Assembly: GCA_023014485.1 (NCBI GenBank)
Contig: JAJOZX010002714.1
Coordinates: 389,501 to 453,500, forward strand
Direction: 5' to 3'
Length of the DNA: 64,000 bases
Source of the DNA: Bathynomus jamesi
Lineage: Eukaryota > Arthropoda > Malacostraca > Isopoda > Cirolanidae
Below are positions 62,283-64,000 of the stretch, one piece after another (the stretch's first letter is position 1; every line of letters begins with the position of its first letter). The notes under the pieces were generated by a model that made no database searches, was not told the origin of the DNA, and saw only the letters and a program-made list of their open reading frames with translations. Made by a program: the position numbers and the translations under genes.

Positions 62283-62690
62283 TGTCCAGGGTAACATGCT
62301 AGTAAGGAAATTTGGTGTGTGTTCAGAATCGGTTAAAACTTATCTTTTTAGAATTTACTGTACTGCACTGTATACATCCCATCTGTGGTGGAACTATACA
62401 AAAACTGCTATGAATAAACTCTGTTGCTTATAATAATATTTTACGGACGCTATGTAGGGAACCAAAATGGTGCAGTGCCAGTTTTATGTTTACTACGCGT
62501 AACCTACCTACCAGCCAAATGTTAATTCGGAAGAATATATATAATTTCATTACTAGGGTCCAAAACAGCTCTTATGTACAATGTCCTGACTTCAGATACT
62601 CTGTACCTCTCACCTATATGACAGTCTTGGTTCAGAAACCTGCTGGTTTACAATACCTTACTTTTGTAATGTAGCAAAGATTATATATGC
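62283..62690 (+). pseudogene. LINE B copy 2, C-terminal piece
   Basis: Reads GNMLVRKFGVCSESVKTYLF followed by RIYCTALYTSHLWWNYTK, then after a frameshift NNILRTLCREPKWCSASFMF and NLPTSQMLIRKNIYNFITRV. These match the C-terminal region of copy 1 (21680-22110). The LINE ends somewhere before 62800. Confidence 0.85.
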
Positions 62691-62814
62691 ATATTAAGTT
62701 ATAATAAGTGTTATAAATGTTATAAGATGTCTCGTGTAGTAACAATATATATAAAATTGTCAGATAATTAATCAAACAGTATGCCAGTATGGTAGGTTAA
62801 GTGGCTATGTTGGC

Positions 62815-63039
62815 CATCATCATCATCAGATCTAAACCCCCGAGACTTTTATCTGTGGGATTATTTAAGAGAGTTTAAACATAATCCATAACGCAATAGA
62901 AGAATTGAAAGTATCATCTGAACAAGAAATTTCTCAATTTCAACAGAACTCTGTCCAGAGTACTGCAAAATTTTGTCGTTCGTGCGCAACGAGTTAATGA
63001 GCTGAAAGGACATCACCTAGAACATGTTTTGCACTAGGG
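62815..63039 (+). pseudogene. Mariner-type transposase C-terminal relic
   Basis: SSSDLNPRDFYLWDYLRES corresponds to the third catalytic Asp segment (SPDLTP.DFFLWG), followed in shifted frame by NAIEELKVSSEQEI and RRVNELKGHHLEHVL. Only about 75 codons remain. No ends found. Confidence 0.75.
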
Positions 63040-64000
63040 TATTATGGAACCATGTGTAGAGAAGGACTGAAAATTTCATGCGTTTCAAGTGATAAAAAAA
63101 ATAAGCCTTTTAAAATGTCAGGTGCTTAAAAAATAAATTCATACATTGAATATACTAATAAAATCCAGCAATTTTATCTTAATATCTTTTGTTTCAATTT
63201 TAAGGGCTCTTATTGCTGAATTTCAAATTAAACTAAGTCCTAAATGTCTGGAGAATTATTTTTTGTTAAACCCAATTCCTGGACAAGGAGTCCAGTTCAG
63301 AGGTCCAACTGGACTCCAAGCAAATACCCTCAATTTCTGGACTGAGTGGTAACCCTACCAACAACCCGTTTTACACCAATCTTATTTGTTAAATTATAAT
63401 TATTCATCAAAACCTCACTTTGGACATTGAATTATCATGTCAGACAAGCGTCTCATATCCATACATCAGTGCTGGCATTCAGTGCACCCTTGTGTAAACT
63501 TTTTGTGTACCTACATTCAAACACTTCCTCAGCAGGGCTTTTATCGTGTTCATGCCTTGCTTGCCCTGCTTCACTCTGGTTTCCATTTCCAACATACTTG
63601 TACCTCACTTCTCAATCGAACATCCCATTTATTTAAATTCTTTCTCAACAAGAACCTTGCTTTTACAAGTACCAACAACTTCGATATCGCCTTCTACAAA
63701 CCAACAAAACTTGTCACTGCTCTCCTGAATTCCTTTTGACTTGCCCAGAAGCGCCATATCAGCATATTTCGAATACTACAACCGTTCTCTCTCTCTTCCA
63801 AACTGAAATTCATTCCTATTTACTTCTAAATATTCCATATATTCTGTACATCATCTATCTCATTAGGGACTTGCTCTATTCTTCTATATTTTGTCACTTC
63901 ATTCAGATTCAGCCCTAAAACTTTTGTTCTTTCTTCCTCTCGCTTGTAAACCAATCACTAACCAACTTCACTTTATACAAGCCCGTCAATTTTCTGACAA
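63040..64000. other. Stretch without firm gene
   Basis: A palindromic segment (GGAGTCCAGTTCAGAGGTCC and GGACTCC) lies near 63288-63317. On the - strand about 63490-63430 reads MPALMYGYETLV, which resembles the LINE ORF2 region before the C-terminal RLRWFGH motif, so a LINE relic on the - strand from 63640 to 63430 is possible. Open frames on the + strand here show no known motif. Confidence 0.3.

Noticed and set aside
63427..63918. Four overlapping + strand open frames
   Set aside because: No motif recognised and mutually overlapping frames; a LINE relic on the - strand is more likely.

Overview
This is a eukaryotic genomic window, AT-rich and dominated by transposable elements. The only host gene I can support is a four-exon, + strand gene for mitochondrial ribosomal protein L11 (MRPL11; coding exons at 46211-46336, 46576-46765, 51471-51613 and 53393-53512, 192 residues). 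The repeat content suggests an arthropod, most likely a decapod or other malacostracan crustacean: CR1-like and Jockey-like LINEs, hAT, Tc1/mariner, Merlin, Tigger/pogo and piggyBac-type elements, an arthropod-wide repeat protein, TTAGG-like motifs and long TA/GT microsatellites. That assignment is inference.

Layout. 1-1030: end of a CR1-like reverse transcriptase, then microsatellite-rich sequence to 5.4 kb. 5492-10262: a nearly full-length CR1-like LINE with intact ORF1 (zinc finger plus SGNH esterase) and a broken ORF2; a hAT element (9122-9964, perfect 8-bp target duplication) sits inside ORF2. 10753-13015: an element with long imperfect terminal inverted repeats and a frameshifted gene of an arthropod repeat protein that I cannot place in a transposon superfamily. 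14.1-21.7 kb: LINE relics on the - strand; the Jockey-like one is split by a 3.3-kb hAT element (16673-19962) that itself carries a second copy of the 9.1-kb hAT element. 21.7-28.1 kb: one LINE copy on the - strand cut into pieces by a hAT element, a hairpin MITE, a Merlin element and other repeats. 28.8-36.1 kb: a LINE on the + strand split by a TIR-bounded element that contains a 2.9-kb, 31-bp satellite array and an apparently intact mariner-like transposon (32516-33876). 38.2-44.4 kb: a Tigger/pogo-like element holding a piggyBac-type MITE, a Tc1 element, a Merlin element and a long inverted duplication. 46.2-54.4 kb: MRPL11, with two mariner-like elements, a hAT MITE and LINE relics in its introns and a mariner-type MITE in its probable 3' UTR. 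55.0-57.0 kb: decayed hAT transposase. 59.0-62.7 kb: a second copy of the 21.7-28.1 kb LINE family, split by a hAT element that carries a Tc1-like pseudogene.

The insertion order can be read in many places, because removing an element together with one target-site copy restores the host reading frame. The transposase genes are mostly pseudogenes; the exception is the 363-codon mariner-type ORF at 32664-33755. The most unusual structures are the satellite array enclosed by inverted repeats, the snap-back mariner at 49850-50922 (413-bp arms around a 245-bp loop), the two Merlin copies that kept opposite halves of the transposase, and the unplaced 10.8-13.0 kb element. All calls come from reading the sequence; no database search was possible.
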